64,000 nt of DNA from Epiperipatus broadwayi (lineage: Eukaryota; Onychophora; Udeonychophora; Euonychophora; Peripatidae): NCBI GenBank assembly GCA_028023455.1, contig JAQFVV010006273.1, positions 434,001 through 498,000 on the forward strand, in the 5' to 3' direction. The translations under genes were made by a program, and so were the position numbers. The notes below the pieces were generated by a model. The model did no database searches, was not told the DNA's origin, and saw nothing but the letters and a program-made list of their open reading frames with translations. This document shows positions 49,861 through 62,275 of this stretch, one piece after another; position 1 is the stretch's first letter, and each line of letters starts with the position of its first letter.

Positions 49861-51244
49861 AAAATATATTTTCATAGCTTTAAAAAAAATGCATTATAAA
49901 ATAATATCTCATTGTATTTAATAATGGACAAAAGTGTCTGGGAAGACTATCCAAATGATAATTTGCTTGCTTTTATTGAAAAAAAAAACCTCACAATATT
50001 GATGAGCAGACATAAAAGTTTCATTTAGTATTTTGCTTTAATAATTGTCTAAGATGTCTAAAAGAAAGGAAATATTCCCAAATGAGTGTATGTGTGTGTA
50101 TATATGTGTGGTCTAATATTTTCACATCACTACTTTTTTTCTTTCATTCAAACTCTGTTATATATTACAGTAAATTCTATTCCTTACGTTTAAAGTAAAC
50201 TAGCTTTTTTTAACCAGTCTTTTACAATCTCATCTAATCTCCCCCCCCCTATTATTACCAACGTCTCAGCAACACCTGTCTACTTAATTGACAAGAAAGT
50301 GTTTTCAATAAATTAATATATTTTAAATATAAATAAATAAAAATACGAAACATTTATTTTAAAAGATTTTTTAAAATTAGTTTTAATTATAAAAACAAAA
50401 GTGTTAACATTTCTTCTTAGTTATTGAAAAAGGCGAAACTTTGTTTATTAAATAAATCTATTTCACATATTGTGCTTTAATCCTAAACATTATTATTGGC
50501 AGTAGACTTGCTTGTACATTAATTTGTATTCATATAAAGTGAACAACTTGATATAATTTTCATATTCATATAAAGTGAATAAATTTCAAAATGCTTTCAC
50601 TATCACAATAATTTCAAAAGCTTGATTTCATTTCCAATGAAATTCAAATATATCTCGAGTGATCATCACCTAAAAAAGAAAAGAAAAATATATTAGTATA
50701 AGAAATTTTTTTAAAAAGATAAGAATTGCTTATAATATTAAATAATATTATTTTACGAGTATTTCAAACCGACGCTAAGATAAAAAGGTTTGAATAAAAT
50801 ATAATTAGAGTAGAGCAGAAATTTGAACATTGAGAAAAAGAGGAAGATTTAGATAAAAATAGTAAGGATAGAATTAGAAATATTGATATACAGTACTAAC
50901 AATATATATATATATATTTATAAGGAAATTAAAAAAAAGAGAGAAAAAAAACAGTTTTTCGCATTTAAAAAATAATGAGAAATAAATTAAACAAAACAGT
51001 AAAAGAGAAATGGGGAGAAGAAATTGTTAAAGATGACATTAATGAAGAAGATTTGTTATATATTTATGAAAAAAAAAACTTGAAATGATTTATAAAATTT
51101 TATTTTTGGATAGATTATTGACTTATAAATAATAATACTTCAGAAATCTTCAAGAAATGCAATATAGAGCCACCATATGCCTGAGTTTCTTGTTCCTTAT
51201 ATGGAACATATATTTGAACATTGTCTACAGAAATATTTAGTCAT
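49861..51244. other. AT-rich noncoding DNA
   Basis: A C9 run occurs at about 50241-50249. The interval 50940-51110 contains a short open segment (NKTVKEKWGEEIVKDD) reminiscent of a charged protein fragment but too short to assign. Confidence 0.4.
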
Positions 51245-51679
51245 TATCTTAATAATAAAAATAATAACAATAATAATAATTTATTTATTTATTATTAATC
51301 AAACAATACATATAAGAAAGTGATATACTCCAAACAACATATGTCAGAAGTCTTTCTTAAATTATTAATTACAAACCAAAGCAACAACAGCAAAAAAAAT
51401 AAAATACATTACTATACTATACATACTAAAACAAGTAAACCAAAACAAATAATATAAAAATAAAAAAACAACCAAAGAGATATACATATTACATAAAATA
51501 TATGCATATTAATTAATCAATATATTATACATGAGACAATAACCAAAATTTTAAATATAAAAAGATAAATTATTAACATCTATTGAGGCAGTTCCATAAC
51601 AAAAGAATTAAAGAGCCTGAGTCCATAGTAACTAAATTGCCTATTACTGCTTTCTAAAGAAAAATCTGGAATCACCAGT

Positions 51680-54185
51680 TGAAATTTGTTAGCCAAGTAG
51701 GTACCAATATACTGATACTTTACAACACAATAAAAAAACTATGACAATATATATCAATGACAATTCTAAACTTATATAGTTTAGAAACAGATAACACACC
51801 AGAATTGATATGTATGTATCTCGCATAGAGGTCAATCTAGATCTACCCAAAATAATATGCATTGTATAATTTTGCAAAGTATATAATTGAGATAGTGAGT
51901 AATCAGTAGATCACCCCCAAATGGAAATATTATAACATAATATACTCTGATAACAAGCAAAATATATAGTCATCAAAGTAGATCTAGGTATGAATTTTAC
52001 CACATAATAAAATAAATAATTAATTTTACATAATCGAGAACATAAGTAGACAATGTGCTTAGACCAAGATAACGTTGAATCAATATAGATGCCTAAATAG
52101 CAATAATTATCCTAATACTAATTAAATGGGCGCAATAATTATAAGAGAATAGAATATTGTTTTATTACAACTAACAGTTAAACAATTTATCATAAGCCAG
52201 TTATTTATTGATTCTAGATCTTTATTATTCAATTGCTACAGAATACTATATAAAACAGCATCACAAGACAAAGAAATATCATCAGCAAACTGATAAATCT
52301 TTGAATCCAAAGACAAATTAAAGATGTCATTTATATATATTAAAAAGAGTATAGGGCCAAGTACAGAACCTTGTGGAACATTATGATTAACTAATCCAAA
52401 ATCACCAATAATTCCATGTATTTTAGTAGCCTGTCTCCTATCCTTCATGTAACTTAACAACCAAGAAACAAAATGACCTCTAAAACCATATGAACACAAA
52501 CGATGTAACAAAACTGTATGATTAACGGAGTCGAATGCCTTGGACAAATCCAAATAAACAGCTGCTGTCTTGAGACCCTTATCCAATGGTAATGTTACAT
52601 TATGTTCATGAATATAAATAGCATCTAAAGTACTCTTTCCAGCAACAAAGCCAAAGTGATGCTCAGAAATCACTTTATTAACATTCAAAAATGATATCAT
52701 CTTATCCTTAACTGCCATCTCACATAATTTAGCAACAATAGATATTATAGAAATATATCTTTAATTGCTAATAATAAATGGATCACCTTGTTTAAAAATG
52801 GGTGTAATAACCCCTATTTTCAAACATTCAGGAAATACACCAGAATATAAAGATAGGTTAAACAAGTAAACTAAAACAAGTCTAAAAGTTAATTTATTAT
52901 CTTTCACAATTTGGGATGTTAATTTATCTAATCCAGAGGAGTGAACATTTTTTAAATCATGAATTAGATTGGATAACTGAACATCAGAAACATCTGAAGA
53001 AAAAAAAGTATCAGAAACAAGTGTTGAAGTCATATCATTAATAGATGGTTCTATGTGTGGTTTATATGCAAAGAAATTATTAAAAAGATTAGCCACATAT
53101 TTTTCATTACCTAGTACTTCTAGCATGACATCATTATCCTTAACATAAGTAATTTGATTAGAAGATTTTTTTAACCAAATAATTTATTGCTTTCCACTTC
53201 AAAGAAACATTTTATTACAAAGAAATTCCCTATAATAATTTGATTTTGCTATTTTAATATTACATTTAATTTCTTTATTAATCTGCTTTAAGACAATTAA
53301 ACTACCAGAACGTTTTAACCTATTTCTAAAATTAATTTTTTCAATCAACTGATCTGAAATCCACAAAGAATCCTTTCTATTTTTATTATTTAATTTAATA
53401 TGACAAGTAGCCTTATCAATCAAAGAACAACAAATATTCTGGAATTTTAAAAAAGCTTTATCAACATTATCCAAATCAAAAATACAGTCCCAGTTTTAAA
53501 TAGATAACAAACCATTTAATTTAACACGTGATAATTTATCAACATACTTGTAGTTAGTCGAATTATTACGAGTCATAGACAATTTTAAAAAAATTGGAAA
53601 ATGATCAGTAATATTTAATTTAGATACACCATATTCAAAATTATCATCCTGATCAAGTCTAATAAAAATATGATCAAGCAGAGATTTACAAATTGGCACG
53701 TTGTGCGCTTAGGTGAAAAAATTACCTGATCAAAACTACAACTATGAAATTATGTTCCCCACTCAATAAATCAATATTTATATCACCAACCATTACAACA
53801 GAAGATGAACACAAATTAGATAACAAATTATCAAGTTCAAAATAAAAGTTATTATAGCACTAGTACACGATCTATATACTGCAATTAATGAAAGAATTCC
53901 AATTGGAAAATTAAGTGTTACTAATATTGATTCAGCAGTAGTAAACTTTAGAACCTCATAAATATAATTTAATCCATTTTTTATATAAATCATTATACCT
54001 ACTGAGCATGAATAAGAACGTGGCGCAAGTAAACACTTATAACCATCCAAAGCATATAAATATTGTTCCTCATAAGAAATCAATCTTTCAGACAGAATAA
54101 TATCATAATAATTTATTTTAAGTCCATTAAAAATAGATTTAATTCATCAAAATGAGTTCGTATATTACGAATATTCATATGAAAT
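51680..54185 (-). pseudogene. LINE ORF2: APE endonuclease and reverse transcriptase
   Basis: The endonuclease starts MNIRNIRTHFDEL, then ILSER (catalytic Glu), AESILVTLN, VMVGDINIDLL (Asp/Asn catalytic pair) and SLLDHIFI to ITDHFPI (terminal Asp-His). The segment near 53860-53715 lies in another frame, between two compensating shifts. The reverse transcriptase follows: GLDKLTSQIVK, GVITPIFKQGDP, FGFVAGKST, motif A VYLDLSKAFDSVNH (52560-52519), motif B NVPQGSVLGPILFLIYIND and motif C FADD (about 52290). A thumb region continues through YLGIYID (about 52080) to about 51690. The segments 54083-53793, 53699-53496, 53474-53199, 53126-52761 and 52718-52236 share one frame, separated mostly by single stops. 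The RT catalytic aspartates are intact. It nicks target DNA and reverse transcribes element RNA; this copy cannot make a full protein. Confidence 0.88.
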
Positions 54186-54299
54186 TTTTTTAATGCTATT
54201 AGACCGTATACTAGATAATGAAAATCAGATCAAGGATAAATCTGCTTCACTTTTTATAACACTGGAAGAATTATTGTAATTTTTATTATGTACCAAACT

Positions 54300-55160
54300 A
54301 TTTCAAATACATACCACACCTTGTATTTGATCACGCATTTTTTGCTTTGCTTTCCAAAACAGCTATAAAGTAGCCAAAGAAATCCGTTCATTAATGTAAA
54401 TACGCTGACTATTATTTTCTAAAGATAAAATATCAGATACTAAAATAACAGATTTCCTATTACGTAAAAACGATCTAGCTATATTTCGAGAATTAAAACG
54501 AGCAATAACAAGTTATTCAACTTAGCTTTTGTATGAAATATCTGTTCCAAATCACCTCAGAAAAACGTTCAACATTAAGCTTATTCACTACTTTAGAAAC
54601 AACTTTGCAACAAATCTTTATCATTTTAATAAGGAATTCCCTGCAACTCAATTTCAATAGTCCTTTGAAATCTTTGCAATGCCTCCACTTTATCCTTTAA
54701 CAAAAATATATATTTGTTATGTGCATAACAAGCAGAAGACAAACAAGAAATATCCTGATTATTCTTATCAACCCTTGAATGCAAAATATCAAAATCAGCT
54801 TGCATTTTAGAAACAGTTTGTGTCAGCTCCGATAATGCATTATGAATCACTGATAACAACTGCAATTTTTTCATAATCTGTTGCAAAACTGAACTATTCG
54901 ATGTTGAACAGAATTTAATTCTACATTTTTTGTCTACAAAAAAACACATCTCCAAGCTTACCTTTTACCTATAGACATACATCTATATGTATTTTCAGAT
55001 AACGTTGAACATGTATAATGCATATTACAATTACAGCCACGACAAGGAATATAATTGCCATTTTAGGCAATAAATTATCACAAATGCAACACATATTCAT
55101 GTTTAATACACCTGGGTCTCTTTTTTCGCGATAGATAGGTTCCTCAGAAAACACGCGCAA
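54300..55160 (-). pseudogene. LINE ORF1: PHD finger, coiled coil, RRM-like region
   Basis: From the start, MNMCCICDNLLPKM supplies the first zinc ligands (C-x2-C). After a frameshift at about 55065, PCRGCNCNMHYTCS and YRC supply the remaining C-x2-C, H and C ligands, so a PHD-type zinc finger is split across two frames. A 109-codon frame (54955-54626) follows with heptad-like leucines (SELTQTVSKMQADFDILHSR), a coiled coil ending in IEIELQGIPY, which in this ORF1 class introduces the RRM-like RNA-binding domain. The RRM-like part survives only as fragments, including QRIYINERISLATL (about 54400) and KAKQKMRDQ. ORF1 proteins of this type bind element RNA and assist target-primed reverse transcription. 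It is disabled by frameshifts and stops. Confidence 0.72.
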
Positions 55161-55200
55161 ATGAAATTGTGCAAAAATAGATGTAACTTACATTAAAAAA

Positions 55201-56008
55201 GGGGGGATGCGGTCTGTGATTTTTCAAAATTCACATAAAAGCAAAGCACCAATGTAAATTACTTTAAAATTTGCGCAAAAAAAAAAAAATAAGGAAATAA
55301 AATATGACTAATAAAAAATTTCAAATTTGAAAAAAATTGATACAAGACAAACTTTTTTTAACTGTAATATTTAATTTTATTCAAAATAATATATTTTTAT
55401 GCATAATTTACAGTACAGTAATTTACATTTTTTATACACGTTTTAATTATTATAGCTATTTGCCGACAAACACGTTCGTTTGCAAACAACTAGCGCCAAC
55501 TTCACACTCATGTTGTGTCAATGGTTTTCTGGTGACAATGTAATTAGTAATTAATTTTTGAGATGATGATTTTATTAATTGTTTATGAAACTAACAACTA
55601 AAAATTAAATTCTTATTTTTGTCTTTAATTTTCAATTTCGTTTAAAAATCAAATTTCGTTTTACATCACATTAATTTCAAGTTGCCGTAAGTAATTTTTA
55701 AATTGTTAATTACAATTAAAAATCAGATTTTAATTTTTAATTGTCAAATTTAATTGTATCTCACCTTTTAAAAATAAACTTGCGGAAACTAAATGATTAA
55801 TAATTGATTGCGTTCTTTTTTAAAAAGCAAAAACAGAATGTGATTTAAAATGCAAAATTAACACGCACAATGTTTTGAACAAATTTACATTATAATCTTG
55901 AAAAATTTAATGTGTGTATACATAAAATGTGGAAATCATGATTTTAATTTCATTATTGCATAAAATCTTACTATTATAAAGCACTGAAAATATTGAAATT
56001 ACTAAGAT
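55201..56008. other. AT-rich noncoding DNA
   Basis: No recognisable feature. The segment 55600-55790 contains several AAATTT-rich near-repeats ('taaaaatcaaatttcg', 'taaaaatcagatttta'). Confidence 0.45.
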
Positions 56009-56106
56009 GAAAGTCGAATTCCAATAATGTGCTATTACTTTCAATATAATGTAAGTGCGCAAAATTTATTATTTAAAGTAATAGCGCATTATCGGAGTTC
56101 GACTTC
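56009..56106. repeat. Short inverted repeat (37-bp arms)
   Basis: Arms 56009-56045 ('gaaagtcgaattccaataat' onward) and 56070-56106 are inverses with about five mismatches, around a 24-bp loop containing 'taagtgcgc'. It could be a minimal MITE or a foldback sequence. No partner elsewhere in the window was found. Confidence 0.75.
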
Positions 56107-56250
56107 CAGTGAAACAGGAATCATGTAACTTCAAAATCATGTTAAATAAGTCCACATAAAAAGAGACCCAGGTATATATCAAGTCATTTTAGAAAATAAG
56201 AAAATAGGCCATAATAAAAAATAATAAATCATATAATAACTAATAAAATT

Positions 56251-56309
56251 AGCTGCTGCTGATGATGATGATGATTAATAATAATAATAATAATAACAAT
56301 AATAATATA
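56251..56309. repeat. Compound trinucleotide microsatellite (GCT/GAT/AAT)
   Basis: Successive short tracts of GCT, GAT and AAT/ATA, interrupted once by 'aac'. Confidence 0.92.
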
Positions 56310-56470
56310 CTGAGGTACTGATCTCTTAGTGAAAACAAGAGGTTGTTCATGTGGCAAAAAACTACAAAAAATATACAAACTTTGCAATAAAAGTGACAAA
56401 AAATAAAACAGAAAACAAATTCCAAAAAATAGAAGTAAGTCTAAATTTATAATATAGAATAGTTAAGTCA

Positions 56471-56532
56471 ATTCACCAAAGAACTAATTATTTAGTATTA
56501 AATTCACCAAAGAACTAATTATTTAGTATTAA
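56471..56532 (+). repeat. Perfect 31-bp tandem duplication
   Basis: The unit 'attcaccaaagaactaatta' plus 11 more bases occurs at 56471-56501 and again at 56502-56532 without a mismatch. This is consistent with a very recent slippage or repair event. Confidence 0.95.
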
Positions 56533-56549
56533 AAAACAATGGTGACCAC

Positions 56550-57940
56550 CCAGCCAAGTGACCTCCAACATAACAAAAATCTCTGCCAATACTGCCAAGT
56601 CTGATGCGCAAATAATCAACATAAAGCACAATTTAAATTCACCTTAAAGAACTAGATTTTAAAAAGCAACCCAAAGGAATAGGGCAATCTTAATTTAAAA
56701 ACCAATAACCTTCCCCCACACACATTAGACTGCAGAAGAATTACAACAATCAATATTAATTTCAATAACACAATGTCTAAAAAGTTATTCAATATATTTA
56801 AAAAAAATTTCTCAACTAAATCACTAGTCTTATTAGCAACAGACAAAAATCTCACATTATAAAAATTCCCCAGATCGCTGCTATACAAGGTGCTAACAAC
56901 ATATAAAATGTGGAACACACTGTTATGTATTGGTGAGCATCCTAATTCATGAAACTTGGCAGATGAATTTTTCGATGAACACCAAAGGGCTTGATTTTAG
57001 ACCAAAGTTAAAACACTAGGAAACTATGCAATAGTGGTTGTTGATAAAGACTTGCAAAAAGTCATCACAGGCATAATAAAGATCACATACTACTTCAGAT
57101 ATGATATACAAGACTTCCAACACATGATAGAACTATTTGGCAAAATGCTAAACTTAAATCTAATATATCTGAAAGATACACCCACATGTGTATATAGTAA
57201 CAATTTCAATTTTAAGATAAAACTGAATAACAATGTAAACCCGGAAAATATACCTATGCAAATTTTGACTAGGTGTTCTTTCTTTATATAATAGGGTTAA
57301 GACCTCAATGCTACTTCCGTGGACAGCATGGCTATCTGGCTATACACTGCAATGCAAAACAAATTATGCAAAATAAGACAATGAATAACCAACCTATACA
57401 ACACTCACAGGAACAAATAATGAAATTGCATCAAAATGTATGATGATATAAATAAGAACTCCAAAATCAGTTAATATCAACATTTAGAAAATAATCAAAC
57501 CAAAAAAAAACAAAAAAACAAATATAAACATAAAAGCACTGGACTTATCAATTCAAAAACCAAATGAAAAACAAACAATGTGGACATGAGTCAGATAATC
57601 ACAAATTATCCACTAAAAGCACCTAATAAAACTCTCAACATTACCAATAAAAGCAATAATAAATCAAAAACAGATAGCAATGCGACAACAAACCAGCACA
57701 CACTTATAATAAAAAACAATACATCAACACATATAACAAAAACAACAATTCCTTGTCTTCCCCAGATAGAAGAAACAATGCCCAAAGCAAAAAGATGACC
57801 AGGCTGTCCACCAAAAAAAAAAATCAACAAGCAAAGAAAACTAAGAAGAATTCAATCAAGAAGATAATATTGGCCATACAGATCATACCTTTGATCCAAC
57901 CAATGAAGATATAGGATTAGACTATGATAATAATCAAGAA
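56550..57940 (+). pseudogene. LINE ORF1-like region with degenerate zinc knuckle
   Basis: Upstream part of the plus-strand LINE. An 85-codon frame (57034-57291) and the frame after it at about 57300 lead into CYFRGQHGYLAIHC (57310-57351), recognisable as a CCHC zinc knuckle (C-x2-C-x4-H-x4-C) in which the second Cys is Arg and the His is Tyr. Before it the fragments from about 56950 (RPKLKH and similar) fit an RNA-binding ORF1. After it comes a long Asn/Thr/Lys-rich stretch (to about 57870). An ORF1 of this kind would bind element RNA. With both zinc ligands lost and several stops it is inactive. The strong strand asymmetry (A and C rich on the plus strand) runs through the whole element to 62070. 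Confidence 0.55.
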
Positions 57941-58019
57941 TTACTCTAACACCATACAAACACATAGAAATAATCCCATCCAGCTTACATAAAATTAATG
58001 AAAGTCAAGATAACTGCAT

Positions 58020-59931
58020 TTAATATAAGGAGTTAAACTTCATTTCCAAGATCAACCAATTAAAACAATGGATTAAAATCACACAGCCACACATACTTGG
58101 ATTAATTGAAACTAAAGTCTACACTGGCTCTTAAACAGACCCAACAAGACATTTACATAGAGGGTTTTGTGCATGCTCCAGAGACTCAACAAAATCCTCT
58201 GGGGTCACTAGACTCCTTATTGCACCAAATTGTCAATTAAATAATATTTATAGATTCACACTTGTTAATAGCAACATTTTTACATAGGACTGTGTCAATC
58301 AACATAATATTTGTATACATATCTCTGCAGCCTAGCATATTTACCAATATAATAGCCAACATTAATTTGTTACTTGCAAACACAACAAATCCAAAACCAT
58401 ATTAATTGTAGACTGCAATATAACATATAAAGACTTCATTACACAATGGCTGCATCAAATTTCTGTGCCACTAAGGAGTGCTGAAGGTTTCCTACCAAAT
58501 AATGCAGTAACATTCCATAATGGCTGAAATATATCACTGATTGACCTCTGTTTCTATTTGCAAATGCTGCATCATCTAATCACAATGAGCCTTACACCCT
58601 CCCAATTCTCTGATCATTTAGTGCAAACCATAACCATCAACTTCACACAAATCAAAACATCAGTACTTCCACTAACCAAAACAATAAGAGTATTATTCCC
58701 AGTGACCACTCTAGAATTTTTATTCTTGGAGACCTACATTATAATTAACAAGATTCAAAACATACAGCACAATCATATACAAAAATATCTAGCATACATT
58801 AACATACTCTCTTTTAATATTGATCATATCACACAAGGAAGAACCTACCACCACCAGATTACTAACACTTGCTAATGAGATACATAAGCAAATTCTTATG
58901 ATAAAACCTTCAGACCATACTCAGCAATACATTCATAAACTCACATGAACATACAACAATACAAGCAACACTTTAAAAAACTACCTAAAAAGGCAAAATA
59001 TGTCTTATTCAAGAGCACATCTGGACTAGAGACTACATAAAATGGGCATTAGGACACCCACCCAACAACAAAGTCCCAATGGCTATCCAAGCAAATAAAA
59101 CCACATATGCTGGTCATAACATGATATTGTCTATCTATTCTTACTTTAAACAAAAACTATACACAAACCAACTACTTAAACTTCCCTCCAACCTATTTGG
59201 AACACTAGAAACAACAACTCCATTGAACACAACTGAGTTTACAACAAAGCTGGCAACCATTTCAAACCCATGCCATCCAGGAAGTCCTGGCATCCCTGTT
59301 TGTCATAATGCATCTCAGTCGATTTACAGCTCAATATCATTGTGACCTAGAAAATTATTTATCACACAAAATTCAACCCATGGAAGAAATTTACCCAATT
59401 GCAATAGTGCCTTTCAACAAAAAAACAAAAGCCATGCCCCCTTTAAATGATCTTCACCCAATATCCATGAGACTACTGCCAAGTAAAATCATTGGAAAAA
59501 ATCATCAAAAAAAAAATAGAACCACACATAATGCTGCTAATCTCTAATATGCAGTTTGCAAAAAAAAAACTCATCTACAATGCAAGCAGCACTAATCTTC
59601 AAAGCAGTTCTACACTCAATACGAGAGGAGAAAATATATGCACCAATAACAGAGCAACTTGATATCGAAGCAGCCTTTGACTCAATCAATATTCATGTAC
59701 TTATCAACCTGCTCGCAAATACCACAATATCAAAAACTCAACTATATTATCAAATCTGCTCTTAAGCCATGAAATCCACATAACACTCAATGGCAGAAAT
59801 TCTCCATCATTCATTCCCACACAGTCCATTCACAAGAACCCCCACTCAGTTCACTACTATTCACACTATACATCAACTCTCTTCTGCAAAATATCCAGCA
59901 AAAATTCACTGATATCCCAATACTATACCAA
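58020..59931 (+). pseudogene. LINE ORF2 remnant, endonuclease and first half of RT
   Basis: APE endonuclease traces are QPHILGLIETK (catalytic Glu, about 58085-58120) and SQFSDHLVQTITI (58604-58642, terminal Asp-His). RT traces are YPIAIVPFNKKTKA with DLHPISM (59391-59471, fingers), then QLDIEAAFDSIN (59659-59694, motif A with its first Asp) and, in another frame, PPLSSLLFTLYINSLLQNI (about 59839-59894, motif B). Stops and frameshifts occur between nearly all segments. The zinc-knuckle ORF1 and APE endonuclease suggest an L1/Tx1- or I-like clade rather than the PHD type at 51-55 kb. Motif C lies beyond the inserted block, near 61610. Confidence 0.68.
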
Positions 59932-61568
59932 TCGGATATGGTGTCTTACCATATCTGCTCTACAGGGCACCACTAGGCCATTTGAACCTAGAAAATTTAT
60001 AGTAGTAGGCAGATACACGCTGCTAAGATCTTATTTTTTACATGTTTTTATTCTGTCAGCCCTAGTCACTAGCTCAGTGAGATGCAGAGATTTAAAACAT
60101 TTTTTTGTAATAAAGATTTATATTCTCAAAATATATTAATATTTAAAAAAAAAAAAAATAAACCACTACCAGTAATTAACACACAAAACATTTATTGAAA
60201 CACATATAAATAAAATTGAGGAATAAAATTTCTTTAGATTTTAATATTGATTTTTAAATTTAAATTATTTTAAACAGTTCGCACAGATGCACATTTTAAT
60301 AAATTTTACTTTAGAATGTTGAGTATAGATAGACTATATAGATTACTCAGTCAAAAACATTTCAAAATAAACATAAATGATCAAAATATAAAGTCATTGA
60401 TGGAATTGCAGAAGGAAATTTACAAGAAACCCAATGGCATTCATCATAAGATGCCGCATTGATACCAGTAACTTAAAAGACACTCGAATAAATACATTTT
60501 TAGATACTCAACATGAGGTATCATATTTACCGAATATCTATATATTTTAATCAAATATAAAAATAAAAACATAATTAAACATTAACAAATCCATGCAGTC
60601 ATCTATACCCAACTTAAATTTAATGCATTTAAATAATTTAGTCAATAAATATTAAAACAAAAAAAAGGAAACGATTAAGTCAGCAAACTCAAAAGTATAA
60701 AAATTAAATATGAATAATTGATTTGAAAAGTCAGATTAAAGTTCATTTTAAAAAATTTAGGTTTAGCTTGTCAAATCTTGAAAGGTCTTAATTATTTTTT
60801 TAAAATTTTTTCAGTTATATCTCTTACAGTAGAAGAGTCTGGTTCCTGGTGTCAATTCCCACAAAGTCTTTACTTGAAGACCGGACTATCTGAAATTTGG
60901 CCTTAGCTGGTTCAATCCTGGTATTATTTTATTTTATTGCAGAATCCATATGATTTGGATCTGCAACAGTAGCATTCATAATTCAACAGTTATTTCATTT
61001 GAAATAAGTGAGAGAGGGTGACAAGTGCGTCCTCACCCTTCTCACAAAATCAAGCTGGAACTGTCCTAATTTCAATATTTTTCTTTTTATACACATCGTC
61101 CGGATTCATTGAACAACCAATCATTTTCATTAGGGTCTGAACACTGGTTTTCTGCTTTTACTGGACATTCTGCTTCAGAGCGGGGAAACAATCTTTAATT
61201 TTTATCTATATCTTTCACCTAACTTTTTAATTATATAACATCCCCAAGGGCTAGTTTGCTTTTCGATAATTAATAACACAATCATTTCCATTTTGAGATT
61301 TTAGGAATTAATACCTGTTTCTAATTTTACTTACGTTACTTTTTTCTAAAATATTTTACATTTAGATCTTTTATCTTTTTTTATAAAAAAGTACGTTCAA
61401 ATACTTTTTTTTTATTTAAAAAAGAAATACTTTTAAAGTTTTGCATCTGTGCGAATATATATACATACATTGAACAACTCTTTTTAATTTTAGCTTTTAG
61501 TTTTTTTATTTACGAACTTAAAAAAGTTTTTATTCTAATTTTCAATTAATGTAACAGTAACCATTACA
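59932..61568. mobile_element. Unclassified 1.6-kb insertion in the LINE
   Basis: The block separates RT motif B from motif C of the plus-strand LINE, has a different base composition, and contains no LINE-like translation. 'ataccaa' occurs at both boundaries (59925-59931 and 61569-61575), a possible 7-bp target duplication. Within it, 60278-60291 ('ttcgcacagatgca') and 61442-61455 are perfect inverted repeats of 14 bp enclosing about 1.18 kb. The flanks of that inner pair are not duplicated. No transposase or tRNA-like promoter was recognised. The boundary call is approximate. Confidence 0.5.
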
Positions 61569-61575
61569 ATACCAA

Positions 61576-62070
61576 ATACTTCACAATACATCACTTGCAT
61601 CACATACATAGATAATATAACCATCTTTTTACCCTAAAAAAAAAAAACACCCAGCTTACAAAAATTCTACAATACATAAATACACACAAATTGAAATTCA
61701 ACGTAAGCAAAACCACCACCTGGTCAGTATTTATTGGTAAACCATGAACAAATGCATACTAAGCTAAACCAAGTACTTTTTTGACTTCTCATTTCATCTG
61801 GAGGCCACAGGAATGAATATACAAAACAAACTAAAAGATGAAGCTCAGTGAATCATTAACTCCTTATCAAAACCATACCTTTCAATATACTCAAAAGTAC
61901 AACTGATAAACCAACTCATCATCAGAAAAATCATATACTATCTGCCTATCATATCCTTCTCTAAGCCATTTAAATCCAAAATCAAGTCTATCTGCAACAA
62001 ACTCTTATGGTGCAAAAAGATGGGCATGATCTCAACCAAATGTCTCAATTGACCACTTGCAAGCAATGGA
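61576..62070 (+). pseudogene. LINE ORF2 remnant, RT motif C and thumb
   Basis: Continues the LINE after the insertion. TYIDNITIF (about 61604-61630) stands where motif C (Y.DD) is expected, with the second Asp changed to Asn. KFNVSKTTTWSVFIG (about 61697-61741) is the conserved strand after motif C. LEATGMNIQNKLKDEAQ and SKVQLINQLIIRKIIYYLP (61800-61950) are thumb helices, followed by KSICNKLLW. This supports an L1/Tx1-like assignment. At least three frame changes and several stops are present. Confidence 0.66.
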
Positions 62071-62092
62071 CTTGATCTACATGATATTGTAA

Positions 62093-62275
62093 CGGTCATA
62101 TTTGTACATTCATGTAACAAAATCTAGAGTTTTAGTAAATCATCCCAAGGCTGATCGAGATGAGGTTATTGAGACCTCGAATCCAATCTCACCCCAGTTC
62201 CTTTACTAATGCTCCAAGACTTACTATACTACAGATGACATTATGAGGCCACCACACCTTTCTTCAATCATGTGC
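62093..62275 (+). repeat. Dispersed repeat family E, copy 2
   Basis: Collinear with 15853-16050: 'ggtcatatttgtacatt', 'aacaaaatctagagtt', 'gatcgagatgagg', 'gttcctttactaatgctcca', 'tgtgccagca'. It directly abuts the end of the plus-strand LINE, so it may have been inserted near or be carried with its 3' end. Confidence 0.6.

Larger units (their letters stand above)
51245..55200 (-). mobile_element. Nearly full-length CR1/Jockey-type LINE with PHD ORF1
   Basis: In reverse-strand order the element has a PHD-type ORF1 (55160-54300), an ORF2 with APE endonuclease and reverse transcriptase (54185-51680), a short AT-rich 3' region, and a TTA/TAA-repeat tail at 51245-51300. That layout and the microsatellite-like tail fit CR1/Jockey-superfamily elements. 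The element is moderately decayed: ORF2 is mostly in one frame with a few stops and two local frameshifts. The 5' end is uncertain. The homology to ORF1 begins near 55160, and 'gggggg' at 55201 may mark the junction. Confidence 0.82.
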
